The notes beneath the pieces were generated by a model that worked only from the letters and a program-made list of their open reading frames with translations, was not told the DNA's origin and did not search any database. Made by a program: the position numbers and the translations under genes. Source: Puffinus mauretanicus (lineage: Eukaryota; Chordata; Aves; Procellariiformes; Procellariidae). Taken from it: DNA of 64,000 nt. The stretch lies in assembly GCA_023333565.1 (NCBI GenBank), contig JAJKFH010000553.1, positions 682,001-746,000 on the forward strand, read 5' to 3'. Below, in pieces: positions 47,963 to 59,900 of the stretch (position 1 is its first letter; every line of letters starts with the position of its first letter).

Positions 47963-48893
47963 ATAGACTCATAGAATGGTTTGGGTTGGAAGGGACCTTA
48001 AAGACCATCTAGTTCCAACCCCCCTGCCATGGGCAGGGACACCTTCTATTCAACCAGGCTGCTCAAAGCCCTATCCAGCCTGGCCTTGAACACTTCCAGG
48101 GATAGGGCATCCACAGCTTTTCTGGGTAACCTGTTCCAGTGCCTCACCACCCTCATAGTGAAGAATTTCTTCCTTCTCTCTAATCTGAATCTACCCTCTT
48201 TCAGTTTAAAGCCATTACCCTTTATCCTACCACTTGTCAAAAGTCCCTCTCCAGCTTTCTTGGAGGTCCCGTTCAGGTACTGGAAGGCTGCTAGAAGGTC
48301 TCCTCAGAACCGTCTCCAGGCTGAACAGCCCCAACTCTCTCAGCCTGTCTTCATAGGAGAGGTGCTCCAGCCCCCTGATCACCTTCGTGGCCCTCCTCTG
48401 GACTCACTCCAACAGGTCCGTATCCTTCTTATGTGGGGGGCCCCAGGGCTGGATGCAGTACTCCAGGTGGGGTCTCATGAGAGCAGAGTAGAGGGGGAGA
48501 ATCACCTCCCTCGACCTGCTGGTCACACTTCTTTTTATGCAGCCCAGGATATGGTTGGCCTTTTGAGCTGCAAGCTCACATTGCCAGGTCATGTTGAGCT
48601 TCTTATCGACCAACACCCCCAAGCCCTTCTCCACAGGGCTGCAATCCATTCTCCACCCAGCCTGTATTTGTGCTTGGGATTGCCCTGACCTATGTGCAGG
48701 ACCTTGCGCTTGGCCTTCTTGAACTTCATGAGGTTCGCACGGGTCCACCTGTCAAGGTCCCTCTGGATGGCATCCCTTCCCTCCAGTGTGTTGACCGCAC
48801 CACACAGCTTGGTGTCATCAGCAAACTTACTGAGGGTGCACTCAATCCCATTGTCCATGTTGCTGACAAAGATGTTAAACAGCGCCGGTCTCC
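47963..48893 (-). mobile_element. CR1 LINE, 5'-truncated, third avian subfamily
   Basis: On the minus strand the element runs from about 48,893 (GAGACCGGCGCTGTTTAAC) to a 3' end with CCAACCCAAACCATTCTATG and AGTCTATG at 47,963-47,995. It covers ORF2 from the RT palm (FADD motif) to the stop and the 3' untranslated region (GGTGTCCCTGCCCATGGCAG). It belongs to a subfamily distinct from the copies at 1-391/22 kb and at 40 kb, as shown by the different C-terminal end and 3' region. At least two frameshifts break ORF2. Confidence 0.96.
48046..48893 (-). pseudogene. CR1 ORF2 reverse transcriptase C-terminal part
   Basis: Three minus-strand segments in changing frames make up the broken protein. 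The first (about 48,858-48,589) begins MDNGIECTLSKFADDTKLCG. FADDTKL at 48,805-48,825 is the reverse transcriptase catalytic motif C, with its two aspartates, in the form usual for CR1. It continues to KVLHIGQGNPKHKYRLGGEW. The second (within 48,748-48,404) supplies [20 protein letters not shown] and [20 protein letters not shown]. The third (48,240-48,046) ends KARLDRALSSLVE before the stop. The changes of frame show at least two indels. The endonuclease domain and the RT fingers are missing through 5' truncation. Confidence 0.93.
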
Positions 48894-51800
48894 TCCAAAA
48901 AAGGCAAATATTTTTGACAGTACCAAAAATGTACTTTTCATTTTTGTCTATCTCTAAAATAGTACAGAAGCTGCCAAGGAAAGAAGCTGAGCTGGGACCT
49001 GTCTTTCCTCACAAACCTAGATGTATCTAGAGATGTTTAGGGCTAAGCAGTAGTGCCTTGGCAAAAGCCCAAGGATGATGCATAGCAGTCTAAGGGGACG
49101 GCTGTTTCACGCATCACTGTCTGCTCTAGACTTCTGTTGCTCTGCAAGTATTAGCACAGTAATTGAGGCAAATGTTTCCTGTGCTGCCTCTGCCTCAGTG
49201 CTAAGGATGGTGTGAACAGAAATGATGTGGATCCAGGTGTCCATCTTTGCCCCAATCTTGTGGGGGAGAGCAGTTTGTCAGGAGGGTAGGACATACTGCA
49301 AGCTCACATGTTCCCACTCCCTGTGGTCACATGTGCCAAGGCATGGCTGTGTGGTTTAAACATTGTCCCTTACAATGGCAAAACTAAGCTGTGAACACTC
49401 TGCATTGGGCCTGTACTTGAGCTAAATTGCAGCTGGTTCTTACTGCACAACAAACACCCCTATTCCCATGGCTTTTCTTAAGCATCTAACTCGGATGTCT
49501 AATACTGGAGCAAAGGCTTGTTGCAGGCCAGTGGGGAGAGGCAGGTGTCACACTTAGGCCCAGAAATGAAAAGCCTGAATTTTGCAGATGAGAGTCCTCT
49601 TTAATGGTGCTTTTGGAAGTACTGTGCTATGCACAGTGCTCTCAACTAGGTGATGGCTTCAGCCTTTGGCAGGCAACCATTCATGTGCCTTTAAAGCTCT
49701 TCGGTCTTCATAGCATCTCAAGCCCTGTCTTGCTTTGTAATCAAATGGACTTATCTGTTGTCTTTTCATTTCCTCACTTCAAAACATTCTGGTGCTGCTT
49801 CCAGAACAAACAATTCTGTAACTCAGGGGTACAAACATTCCTCAAAGGCAGAGAGATTAGCTTCTGCAGCTATTAGAGTGAAATGTTAAATGTGGGTTTT
49901 GTTTCCCCGATCCACGGAACTAATTCCGTTTTTGGCATCCTGCTTCTCTGGTTTGCTTGTCGATTTCTGCAGCCTGATTAATGTTCTGATTTTCCGGGCT
50001 CAAAATTTGGTTGAATCTTTCAGTTGAGTGTAAACATTTGCAGTGCAAAAGAGAGAGACAGGCACCATCAGTAGTATGAGATTCAGGTGTCATACCAGGC
50101 TTGAGTTTATGCACTTTATAGCAACCTCTTTTACTTCCTGTCCAGACCCCACAAAGATTCAGTCACCAAGACCATCCTTGAAGCTCTCTTCAGTCTCATG
50201 ACAGGCATGGCTTAGACACAGAGTGTGACCAACCAGAGAGCGTGCAAGAGGAGTGTATTCCTCTCTCAGCCCCCTGCTGTGGAGCTCTGAGGCAGAACTT
50301 TCAGGATCTGTCTCTAATTTCTTGGTAAAAGAAATCAGTAGCTGAAATGCTTAGAGGGCCCTGTTCTTGTGCTCAGAAGAGAGGGGAACTGATGGTCAGC
50401 AGCAAAAGGATGTGAACCCACTTCTCTTGCTGGGAGTAACTTTCTGGTCAGAAATGGACTGACATAGATAGCAACAGAAATCACTGGTTTGGGGCTTGCC
50501 AGCCTTGCCCACTAATAAATAGGAGACAAGAGATGGTAATACTTTCCCTCAGCAAGGATTTTCATCATTTCTGTGCCTACTAACAGCATCTTGCTGTCTT
50601 GTGCTAATAAGCTTGTAATAGGCTCCGCAGGCAGTAAGCTGACCAGAAAACATAGAGCCCAAGAGAAAAGGTGAGCTGGTAACAAGGCTGATGCAGGGAG
50701 AAGACAGAGTTTGGGACTGTTTTTACAAGGTGAAGTTATTTTCTTGTGCTTCCTCTTGTCTTTTCAAGTAAGCTACCAAAAGCAATTCCAGTTTAATTTT
50801 CAAATCTAGATCTGATGAGCAAACTCTGTTTTCTTTTCCTCTCTAATAACTCTCCTTTTCCAATATCACTTGCTTTAGTTAGGACCGCTGTTGGGTGGGT
50901 AATTTCCCCAAAGTAAACTACCCCTTTTGGCCTCTGGGAAGTGCTAACGAGTAAAGATTGCCCTACCAGCTGAACCAATGCCTTCTGTCCCCTGCCAAAG
51001 AACCAGATGGAGGTAGGCTGTAATCAGGTCATGTAAGAAAAGGGTAATTGAAAGACTTGGAGGAGGCAAGAACTGGGAAAGGCTAACACAGCTATTTTTG
51101 ATTCTTGAAGAGGAAAGACTAATTTAGATCTTCTGGTGCATGCAAGGAAAAAATCTGTTTGAAAACAAAGGGGCCCAGTTCTGACTGTTCTTACAGTCTT
51201 TATCATTGACTGCACTGATGAAAAGAGAATGCAAACTGCTCCTGCATCATTACTGAGCCTCTGTCTTTCAAACGTAACGGTTCCAGGCACAGGGCTTTGT
51301 TCAAAGTGAAAAGGGAAGGAACAAATTCCCTGGATGCAACAGAGATATAAATGCAGCATCTAATGTGACTGATTAGGAAAGAGAGAAGTCATGTTGCCTT
51401 GAAAAACAGTATTGCTGACTCACCGTAAAAATCAATGACACATTATTATCTCAGCCCAGAATAAAAAAATGTAATATTTCAAGGTTTAAGAATTGTCAGT
51501 CAAGTAAGATGCTTTCAGGTTGAATGTTATCACTCTTAACCAGGGTATTTGTAAAGCAAAGCTTATCAACAGCTCTCTCCTGAAGAACCAACCACCACAA
51601 TGTTGCAAGCTCCATTTCAGCTGGTGTAAACTCCTGAAGGGTGCCATGGGATAGCAATGTGATGGAAGGGAAGGCTGCAAGTTAGAATTGTAGTGACGGG
51701 ATGGCATGAGGAAAAGCTGGGTATTTGCAGAAGGATAGATTTATGTGATGGGAGAAAAGGTTGATGTTTGAGAGGAGGTACATTTCCAAGAGCTCTGTGT

Positions 51801-54800
51801 ATGTGTGTCATGTTTCCTTTGCTGTCCTGCAGATTGTCATCTTAGGACTGCTGGGTCTGTTTTCAGCAGTTGCTTGTGTAGTACTTTCTGTGTGACCACA
51901 GGAGACTCTATCCTATTCTCAGCTGGGCAGGGAAAGATGAACAGAGCATGGAATATTAAGTGCTTCCCTCCCAGCCGCCCCACAATTAAAACTCACCCAA
52001 AAGCAAAACCAGACTGTATTTTTACATAAAAAAGCTTTTAGTTTGTAAAGTGGGGGTGGTAAAAAAGCAATGCTTTAAGAAAGCAATTAACATTTGACAA
52101 GATGTAATGGATGTGCAGTTTTCATGGCAATGATGGGAATTTGCAGGGGTTGTCTGAGAGCATCATCTTCTCTGGAGGCTTGTCCTACTTGCACAGACTA
52201 GGGGAAGCCCAGTTTTCTAAGCTATTTTTCAGTGAGAAGGGTGAATATTATGGGGACTGAATCCCAAAAAGCTCTGCATCCAGGACTGAGCAGTCTAGAA
52301 GCACAGAGTCCCTAGCTGATGAGCTCTGTGATTCTTGCATGGACTGGCCTCTTTACTGATGGGTTTGCATTGGATTTTAGCAGAGCTTGCACAGACGTCC
52401 CTTAGGAAGGATTTGTGTAGAGTAAATCGTGCCTTGTCCTAACTGGGTTTATGAAGTCCTTCCAAGTCTTATGACTGTTATCTCCAAAGATAGTCACATG
52501 CAATCACTTGACAAGGACACTTGGCAATAACAGTGTCTATAATACTGTCTGTCTAAAAATAAAGAGATTGAAGAGTAAAAACAAGGAAAATGGGAGGTGA
52601 CGTCTATAAGAATAAACTGAAGAAACAGTAAAACAAAAAGAGGGAGAAGGACCAAACAGAGGTCGATAGACTGAACTGGGTCAGGGATGCTGAACTGTAA
52701 AATAGGTGAGGGGAAAAAAATCCCATGATTTCAGTGATCTGTTTTTTCCCCTTGCAAATATCTGAATCTGGAAACATTGATGTAAGATCAAAAGTAACCT
52801 AGGAAGAAGCTAGAAAGGTTTGTGCAATCGAAAGAATTACAGCAATTCAGATATCACCTTTAAAGCTCAAATAATTTTAAAGTAACCCTAGTCATTGTAA
52901 TAGACAGTTGAGGGAGTTGCAGCATCAGGTGGCAACGGTGCTGTTCAAGTCCTTGGATCTTCTGCTAATTTTCTTGTTCCTTTTCTCCCACATTAGCTGA
53001 TTTTACTTTTCTACAATGGTTAATAGAGCTGTGTGCCTGGTGAAATGCTGAATGAATGGAAACTGCTAAAAATAGAAGTTGAAATGTTGTAGAAGTCGAT
53101 AATAGGGAGGTTGGGCCTATTCAGAAGCCAATTTCCAGAGTTACTAGTCTCCTGCTCATCCATTCATCAAACGGGTTGGTAATCCCCATATTGTTGTGAG
53201 AAACATGTTCATTCTGACACAAATATAGTAAGTGAAGTGAAAACTGACTCAAACTTATTAGGAGTTGCAAAATCTTTTAATGCAAATGAGTTGAGGAAGC
53301 GCCTTTCTCTCTCCTAGCAATGAGAGAGAAGACATGATAACAGAGAAAGGTATTGAACTAATCTTTCCCCTCTGGTATTTAAGTTTAGTTCACCCTCTGA
53401 CCAAAAGGTCTGCAAATCAATTAGAGCTGACAAGTCCAACTTCAAGTGCATCAGCAGGGCAAATGGTAATGTCTCAGCATTAAGAAAAATTCTCCAGCAC
53501 TTCTGACCTTGGATGAAGTAAAATACCCTCTGCTTGTCAGCATTCAGGGTTCACCCTATATCTGCAGAAGTGCCTGTTTGTACCAATTATGTAGCACAAG
53601 CACATCCTTCCTATAAGAAGGTACATGGAATTTCTCTGATACATCCAAACTTGGAGCTTATTCCTCCCTAGGAAAATGATACTTGGTCACAATGCCAAAT
53701 GTCAATGCACTGAGGCATCCAAAGAGTAAATGGTACATGTCTCTTTAGAAAGCATTAGCTGTGGTACCAGGGAAACTCAATTCCAATGTTCCTTATTTTG
53801 CAGTTTTTTAACACTGAAACTATTATAGTGGAGCAGGAACAGGTCAGCAGGGGACTGAAGCATAGAAATGAGAGTTGAAAGGGTTGTTAGGCCCATTTAT
53901 TTACACATCTGAGGATGGGTTTGCAGTAAACTTTTCTTGGCATCACAGGTAATAGCTGTTCTTCCTAACATTTCATTTGAGGAAACAGATCAATTTTATT
54001 TTCTGAATACTTTTCTTCTACTCAGGCTGAGATCCAGGCTGTGTAATTCCTAATTTGACATCCACAGAAACCTTTCTGAAGTGCTTCTGTAAGCATAAAT
54101 GTGACTCTTGGAGCATAACCAGAGAGTCCATAATTTAGTTCTGGACATACTGTGGTCGAGGTAGCTCATCAGCATGCTCCAGTGTCATCTACTCCAAATG
54201 TTTTCCCAAGCTTAATTCCATTCCCTCATGCTTTATCTTGTCCCCTGTCCAGCCTAATCCATTTCTCTTCCTTTTGGTGTCTAGATCATTCACATTTATC
54301 GGGTTTCCTCTTCATTGTTGATATTCGTTGGATGCACTGAAAGATTTAATTTGTCTAATAAAAAGCAGCCCCCCTCATCACTGGTACATTTGCTGTCTTT
54401 CATTTTCCAGTGCTAAGAAGCCTTGGGCAGCATGCAGAATTTCACGTGGATTCACCACATCCATGCAGTCTCACAGGGGTTAAAAACAACCTTTTTGTAC
54501 TGGTTGGGAGGCAGAAAGAAATCACAGAAGGATGACCAAAAAGGGAGCACTATGTCCTCCTGCACAAAGCAGATGCTCCTACGTGAACCAGACAAAGCAG
54601 CTGCATCTCTCCCCACCTTTATGTTTACATGCTGTTTCAGAGAGTTGCTTATTGAGGGCAGGACGATTGTTTCAGCTCTCCAGTTATGACAAATCGGTAC
54701 TTACTGGTATCACTCTGATGAAATAAGTAAAGCCTTGAAGAACTTAAAACTTCTATTACTTTTTAATATGAATAGTAGAAAGGCTTAAATGTTTCTTTCT

Positions 54801-56794
54801 ATTGCAGTGCCTCAGCATGTTTATAGTCATAAATTCTTTTCTCACCAGTCTGCTATTACTGATGTATCAGTTCTTTCTACTTCTCTGAACACTAAAATTG
54901 AAAGAAAACAAGGTTTAGGCTTTATGTGTTTTTAATTTAATGAAATTCAGCTTAAAGTTGTAGAAAAACAATTCTCAGTATGGAGTACTACTGCCTTTAG
55001 AAAGACCTCAATAAACCAGAGGAGCAGGATGGTCAGATGCAGGATTGCATGTCTGCAGGGTGGGGTTTTTTCTTCCCAGTTTTGTCTTTGTGGTTTCCTC
55101 CCTTATTTCAAGTCATCCCCTTTTCCATGTTAACTCTGTTCTAGTTGAGCTCATGCTACATTTTATCTTGCCCTTCTCTGAGGGGAGGAGTCATGAGGCA
55201 GACAGGAATTCAACTTGCTAACAGGGTGGGGGTATGTCAGCCACTGTTCTTTCAGACATCGTGGGTGTAGCCTCGGAACTCATGAGCAGCTAAACTATAA
55301 TAAGAACCCAGATAAGAAAGTATTAATCCTACTACTTAATGAATATTAAGCAGTAAAGCACAGGGAAATTAAAGTCTATATTCAAAGAGCATCAACATCG
55401 ATGGTGACATTCCCATTGGCTAGATCTTAGGGAATGGCTGAGGATGCCCATCTTGAGTAGTGGAAAGTGAGAGCCTTTCCAATTGTACCTAGTTGTCACA
55501 ATACACCTTGCATGTGAGATGAGTTGTTTCTTAGATCATCTCTTCCTCACTGGAAATAGTAAAAGTTCAATCTTCTTCTTCCTCTTGTTACAGCTAATTT
55601 TATTCATACCAGGTGAAGTTCTGTATATCAAGGAGAACTAAAGGCAGGTACATGAAATGTTAAGGAACGTGGCAAGCAAAGACCTGGAGGGGGAAATAAC
55701 AGACATTAGAAAAGATAAAGCAGGAAAGAATTGAGAGTAGGATGAGATTTCTAAAGGAATATCTCTGTGTTAGCATGAGATCAAAAGAGGAGCTATAAAG
55801 ACGAGATTTGCCGCAGAAAGCTGAAGGCTATTCCTAAAAAGATGTAAGGAAAGGAGAAGAAAGTGGTCTGCAAGTTTTATGTGTATAAGTGACTGGTTTT
55901 ATGTGTATAAGTGACTGTGCATTTAACATAAATAAGTTGATAGCAACAGAAATGCTCTCCTGCAAATACAGGCTGTACAAGTAAAACTTCTGAGAAGTTT
56001 ATTTCTTTTCCGTTTCACTCAATGAGTGTTTGTGCTCCTGTTTACTCTGAGTTGAGTCCTGAATGGTGGAATACACCTGGTAAATGGGAAGGCAGATAGA
56101 AAAATGAAGAAACTAAGCCTTATCTGTCAGATTAAAAAATATTTAAGGTTAGAAGCCTTAGAAGAGCCAGTTCTTTACCACTTTTCCAGCTGTTAATTTA
56201 TTGTGCTGCTAGTTCTACTCTGCTACTAGTTTTCTTAGTGCTTTCTGCAACTTCCACAGCATCCTTAGTGTATCAGCATTATCAACACAGAAAAAGCTTT
56301 CCCTGATGGGGGAAAGTACAGTGCTCCAGCCATGAGATACCACTTAGATGCCTACACTAGAACATCACCAACCATCTTTCTAGAAATACTTTGCAGAGTT
56401 GTTCATTGAACTTAGAGAAATAAAAGCAGACCCATAAGCTGACTGGCGGATGTATAGAAATCTCAGGTGGATCCAACCTCTGCCAACTGCATGCCCGTTC
56501 ACTCCCACATCTCTATTAGGACAAGCACTTTTACTCCTCAATACAGCAAAGCAGATGTACTGCAAAGAGCTCTGAAGCTGGGGAAGGAAAAGTGCAGCAA
56601 ATGGCATGCTCTGAAGGAAAAGAGGTGTCCTACAATCTGGTGTTTATCTTGCCTGTCTTACTACAGCTGAGTTCCTTGATACTTTTGGAAGGGGGTCTAG
56701 AGAGGCAGCTACGTGGCTGGTGCTGCATAAAGCAGGCTAGGAACAGTTATTACAAGAAAATCAGCTCATTCCTACCACGCTGATAAAAGAAGGG
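48894..56794. other. Unique non-coding DNA, no gene seen
   Basis: About 8 kb with no supported gene or mobile element. A 22-bp tandem duplication lies at 55,874-55,917. A weak CR1-like word near 53,855 was rejected. The open frames are short and unrecognised. Confidence 0.5.
55874..55917. repeat. Perfect 22-bp tandem duplication
   Basis: Two exact adjacent copies of a 22-base unit that begins GTTTTATGTG and ends AAGTGACTG. There is no mismatch between the copies, so the duplication is recent or it is an assembly artefact. Confidence 0.95.
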
Positions 56795-56905
56795 ATACAA
56801 TTATTGTCTATTATATGCCCACAGTGCTCTTAGCGATGTGCAAGATAAGACTAAAGATTCTCTCTGCTCTGAAGAGCTTCTGATTTAAAAGACAGGGAAG
56901 ACAAG
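56795..56905 (+). repeat. Ancient amniote repeat tail fragment
   Basis: TATTATATGCCCACAGTGCT, TTAGCGATGTGCAAG, TCTCTCTGCTCTGAAGAGCT and TCTGATTTAAAAGACAGGGA follow the same remembered repeat tail as 10,765-10,860 (CATTGTGCTAGGCGCTGTAC, CCCTGCCCCAAAGAGCTTAC, AATCTAAAAGACA). The two fragments cover overlapping parts of the same consensus. Confidence 0.5.
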
Positions 56906-59900
56906 TGGATTACCTCAGGGAGTTAGACTTCTCTCCTCCCCCGGAATAGTGGGAGCAAGGGAGAAGTCAGTGTATATGCTCTTGTGTTTGGGGAGCTTAT
57001 GGTAGGAAGGATAGTGGCCAGAAGGAGCAGGAGACTCTTGTTCAGGAGCCGTTTCAAAGGCTGCTGCATGGTGACAGAGTTTGAAAGCAATGCCCATGAA
57101 GCAGGGGGGTAAGAAGAAGTGGTGAGGGAGGAGTGGATGAAAGGCCATTTGGGCTATTACTGCCAGCAGACTAAAGATAGCAAGAAGCAGGAGGACTGGA
57201 GGTGCACTGTGCTTTGCTTTACCCAGCTGGGCGTGCCAGGAGGAAAAGTGGGGTTTTGTAACAGATTTCAGTTTCGAGTTAAAGTATGAGGTCTCAGACT
57301 TCATCCTTGACATGATGTGATCAGTGTTCACAATCCTACAAGTATAGAGGATGGGCAGCAAGAAGTTTATTTCCCGCTTCAGCATAAATTGCCATCAGGG
57401 AGCTACTTCTTGGGCAACAGGGTGGTGGGGACATAGGCCTGTGTCCACAGTTGCCTGAGCAGGGTAATTCCCTTGCAGTCACTGTGTGGCCAGTACAGAG
57501 GCCATACTTGGCCTCTCCAGGATGTGATTATTACCAGTGCAAAGTGAGCCAAAGTACTTAATAGCTCCACTGTTAGGGAACTTGCTCTGAAAGACCTATA
57601 AATTAACGTTTCCAAACAGAGATGGACATCCAGCTCCCATTCATTTTGATTTTTGGAAATGGTTCTTTAAAGCCTGTACAATACTAGACTCACAGCCTGC
57701 GTGCTCTGTGGTTTTGAGCAGAAATCGCGGTACTTGTAACAGCATTACATGTCATCCTTTCTTGTTTTTAGTTAAGAATAAGTAGTAAACCATCCTGCTC
57801 CCAGTAAGCAAGATTTCCCAGCAGTTTGTTCAGTTGGTCTTCACAATTACTGCTTGTCTCAGTTATTCCAAAGACGTGGAGCTAGATATCTATATTTTAA
57901 TAAGATTTTTTCCAAAAAGAATTCATGTCCTTTTACAACCTTAAGCAACCAGTTGTGCTAAACTGCTGCTGAGGCAGAAGATCCCATTGCATTCCATGTC
58001 CTCCACTGCAACAACAGAGAGATGCGATACAAAGAGCTAGGAGCAAATAGTTTACTTTGCAGTACAGGCAACAAGCCAAGCATCATATTTGCAGGAATGG
58101 CCAGATAAAAGCCTCACCTTTTACACAAGTAAAGAAGTGAAAGAAAAAAACTGTTTGCTTTCTTGAATACCCTTAAGATGGTGAGCATAAATTAAACCTG
58201 TTTCCAACAGTGCAAAATCATTATTTTTAAAATGACAATGCAGATAGAGATGCACAAGACGGAGATAAAGGGATAGCGAAAAATGGATGTGTTTCAGTGA
58301 ATTTCTTCAGTTGCTCATGTTGCAGAGAGAACGCTGAGGACAAAGGTCATGTATTATAGCCTTTTCTGTTTCAATAATTTTTATTGTTGTTTTATAAAAT
58401 CATCTTGGTCCTTAGGAGAAGCTCTGAGCTGTGATTTATCATAGAATATATTCCCCGTGATTCATTTAGAGGCATGGATTTACACCTATTCTTCACATAG
58501 TGTTTCAGAGGAATTATAGTTTTCGTAATCAACAAATGGATTGTCTTATTGTCACTGTACTCACAGTGTGACTGTTCTGGCACTGGGAAAACATGCATTC
58601 TTTTATTGTTCCTGATCATTTGAGTATTTTAATCAGTCATGAACTAACACAAAATGCTCTCAGCAAGCAGTAATGGGTTTTATTGCGATGGACACAATGC
58701 TCTTCCCTTTGGAGACAGGTCATGGAAAGAGTAGTTTCTCAAGGACCCTCTATATCTTGGCGAGCCTGTATCTAAATGAAGTTTACAGCATCTTTGGAGT
58801 CGCTGTATGAGTCTCTGAGGAAAAAGCATGGGTCCATTTTGCATACTCCTTATCCACTTAGCAGACATTTTAGATAAAGGGACTTCAGTAGTTCTATCAC
58901 TGAAACAACTTTTACATGGAGGAACCTGGTACTAAATAAAGTGCTCCAAGGTGCTCAGTTGACTAGGTAGTTCATAAATGCTAAAGAATAGACCACAGCT
59001 GTAACTTAAATCTGGATGAACATCTCTGCTGGAGCTTGAAACCTAATGTGCCTACCTAATAGGCCACAGCTGTGGGGGATAGAGCAATGCCAGTGCACCT
59101 GTGCTGCTGCTGAGCAGCCTCCCTTGGTCCAGCTCTGGGAGCCTTTTGTTAGCCAAAGCCTGAGTACTGGCAAGAGACAGTCAGTTTTACAAGAAACTTT
59201 TTTGTTTTTAATGACCTAGGAAACCAGCTACTGAATGTTAAAAATAGCAGAGCTGAGGAAATCTCCCTGACCATCTGCTGTTGAGAGCCGCTGTCATCCA
59301 AGGCGATACATTCCACAGTGTTTTGCAGAACAAGGTTTTACTTAAGATAGATGAAAGAAAACGGCTGAGGTTTGTCACTCTGCAGGATTAGGACCCCTCA
59401 GAAGGTTATGGAGGTACTTCAAAGCAACAGGAAGGCTGCAGAACTTCGAGATCCAAATTATTAGCTTGTATCCCCAAAGAGGAGCTTAGAAGCAGCTCCT
59501 GCAGATGTGGGGATTTTCTGGATAGGCTTTTGCTAGAAGTTGATTCACATTGGTGGACAGGCTTGTTCTTCAATAGGGAGCTATATTTTAAAAACTGATA
59601 TGATCAACCCTCCCCAAAAAAGCAGATAAAATTTTTGGCTTTGATCAAGCTGAAAAACAGTTTCAAAAATGAAAAAGACAATGTGTTTTAGATCAACCTG
59701 AAACAGTATGTTTGATCATAAAATATTTGTGGGTGGGGTTTTTTTTGTTTTTTTTGTGTTTTTTTTTTTTTTTGCTTAATTTGGGCATTCTTTAATACTT
59801 TCTGCTTTGACTCAGGCCAAGAAATACTTGAAATACGTAAAAATCTCCACCTCGGAGGATTTGTAAGAAAACTGTAGACAAAACACTTTCAGAAATGGTT

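Noticed and set aside
48029..48688. 219-codon open frame on the plus strand
   Set aside because: Antisense of the CR1 at 47,963-48,893.
53855..53990. Weak CR1-like words (ATAGAAATGAGAGTTGAAAGG)
   Set aside because: The match is short and the following sequence does not keep the CR1 order.
56915..57385. 156-codon open frame on the minus strand
   Set aside because: No family resemblance and no splice or promoter support.
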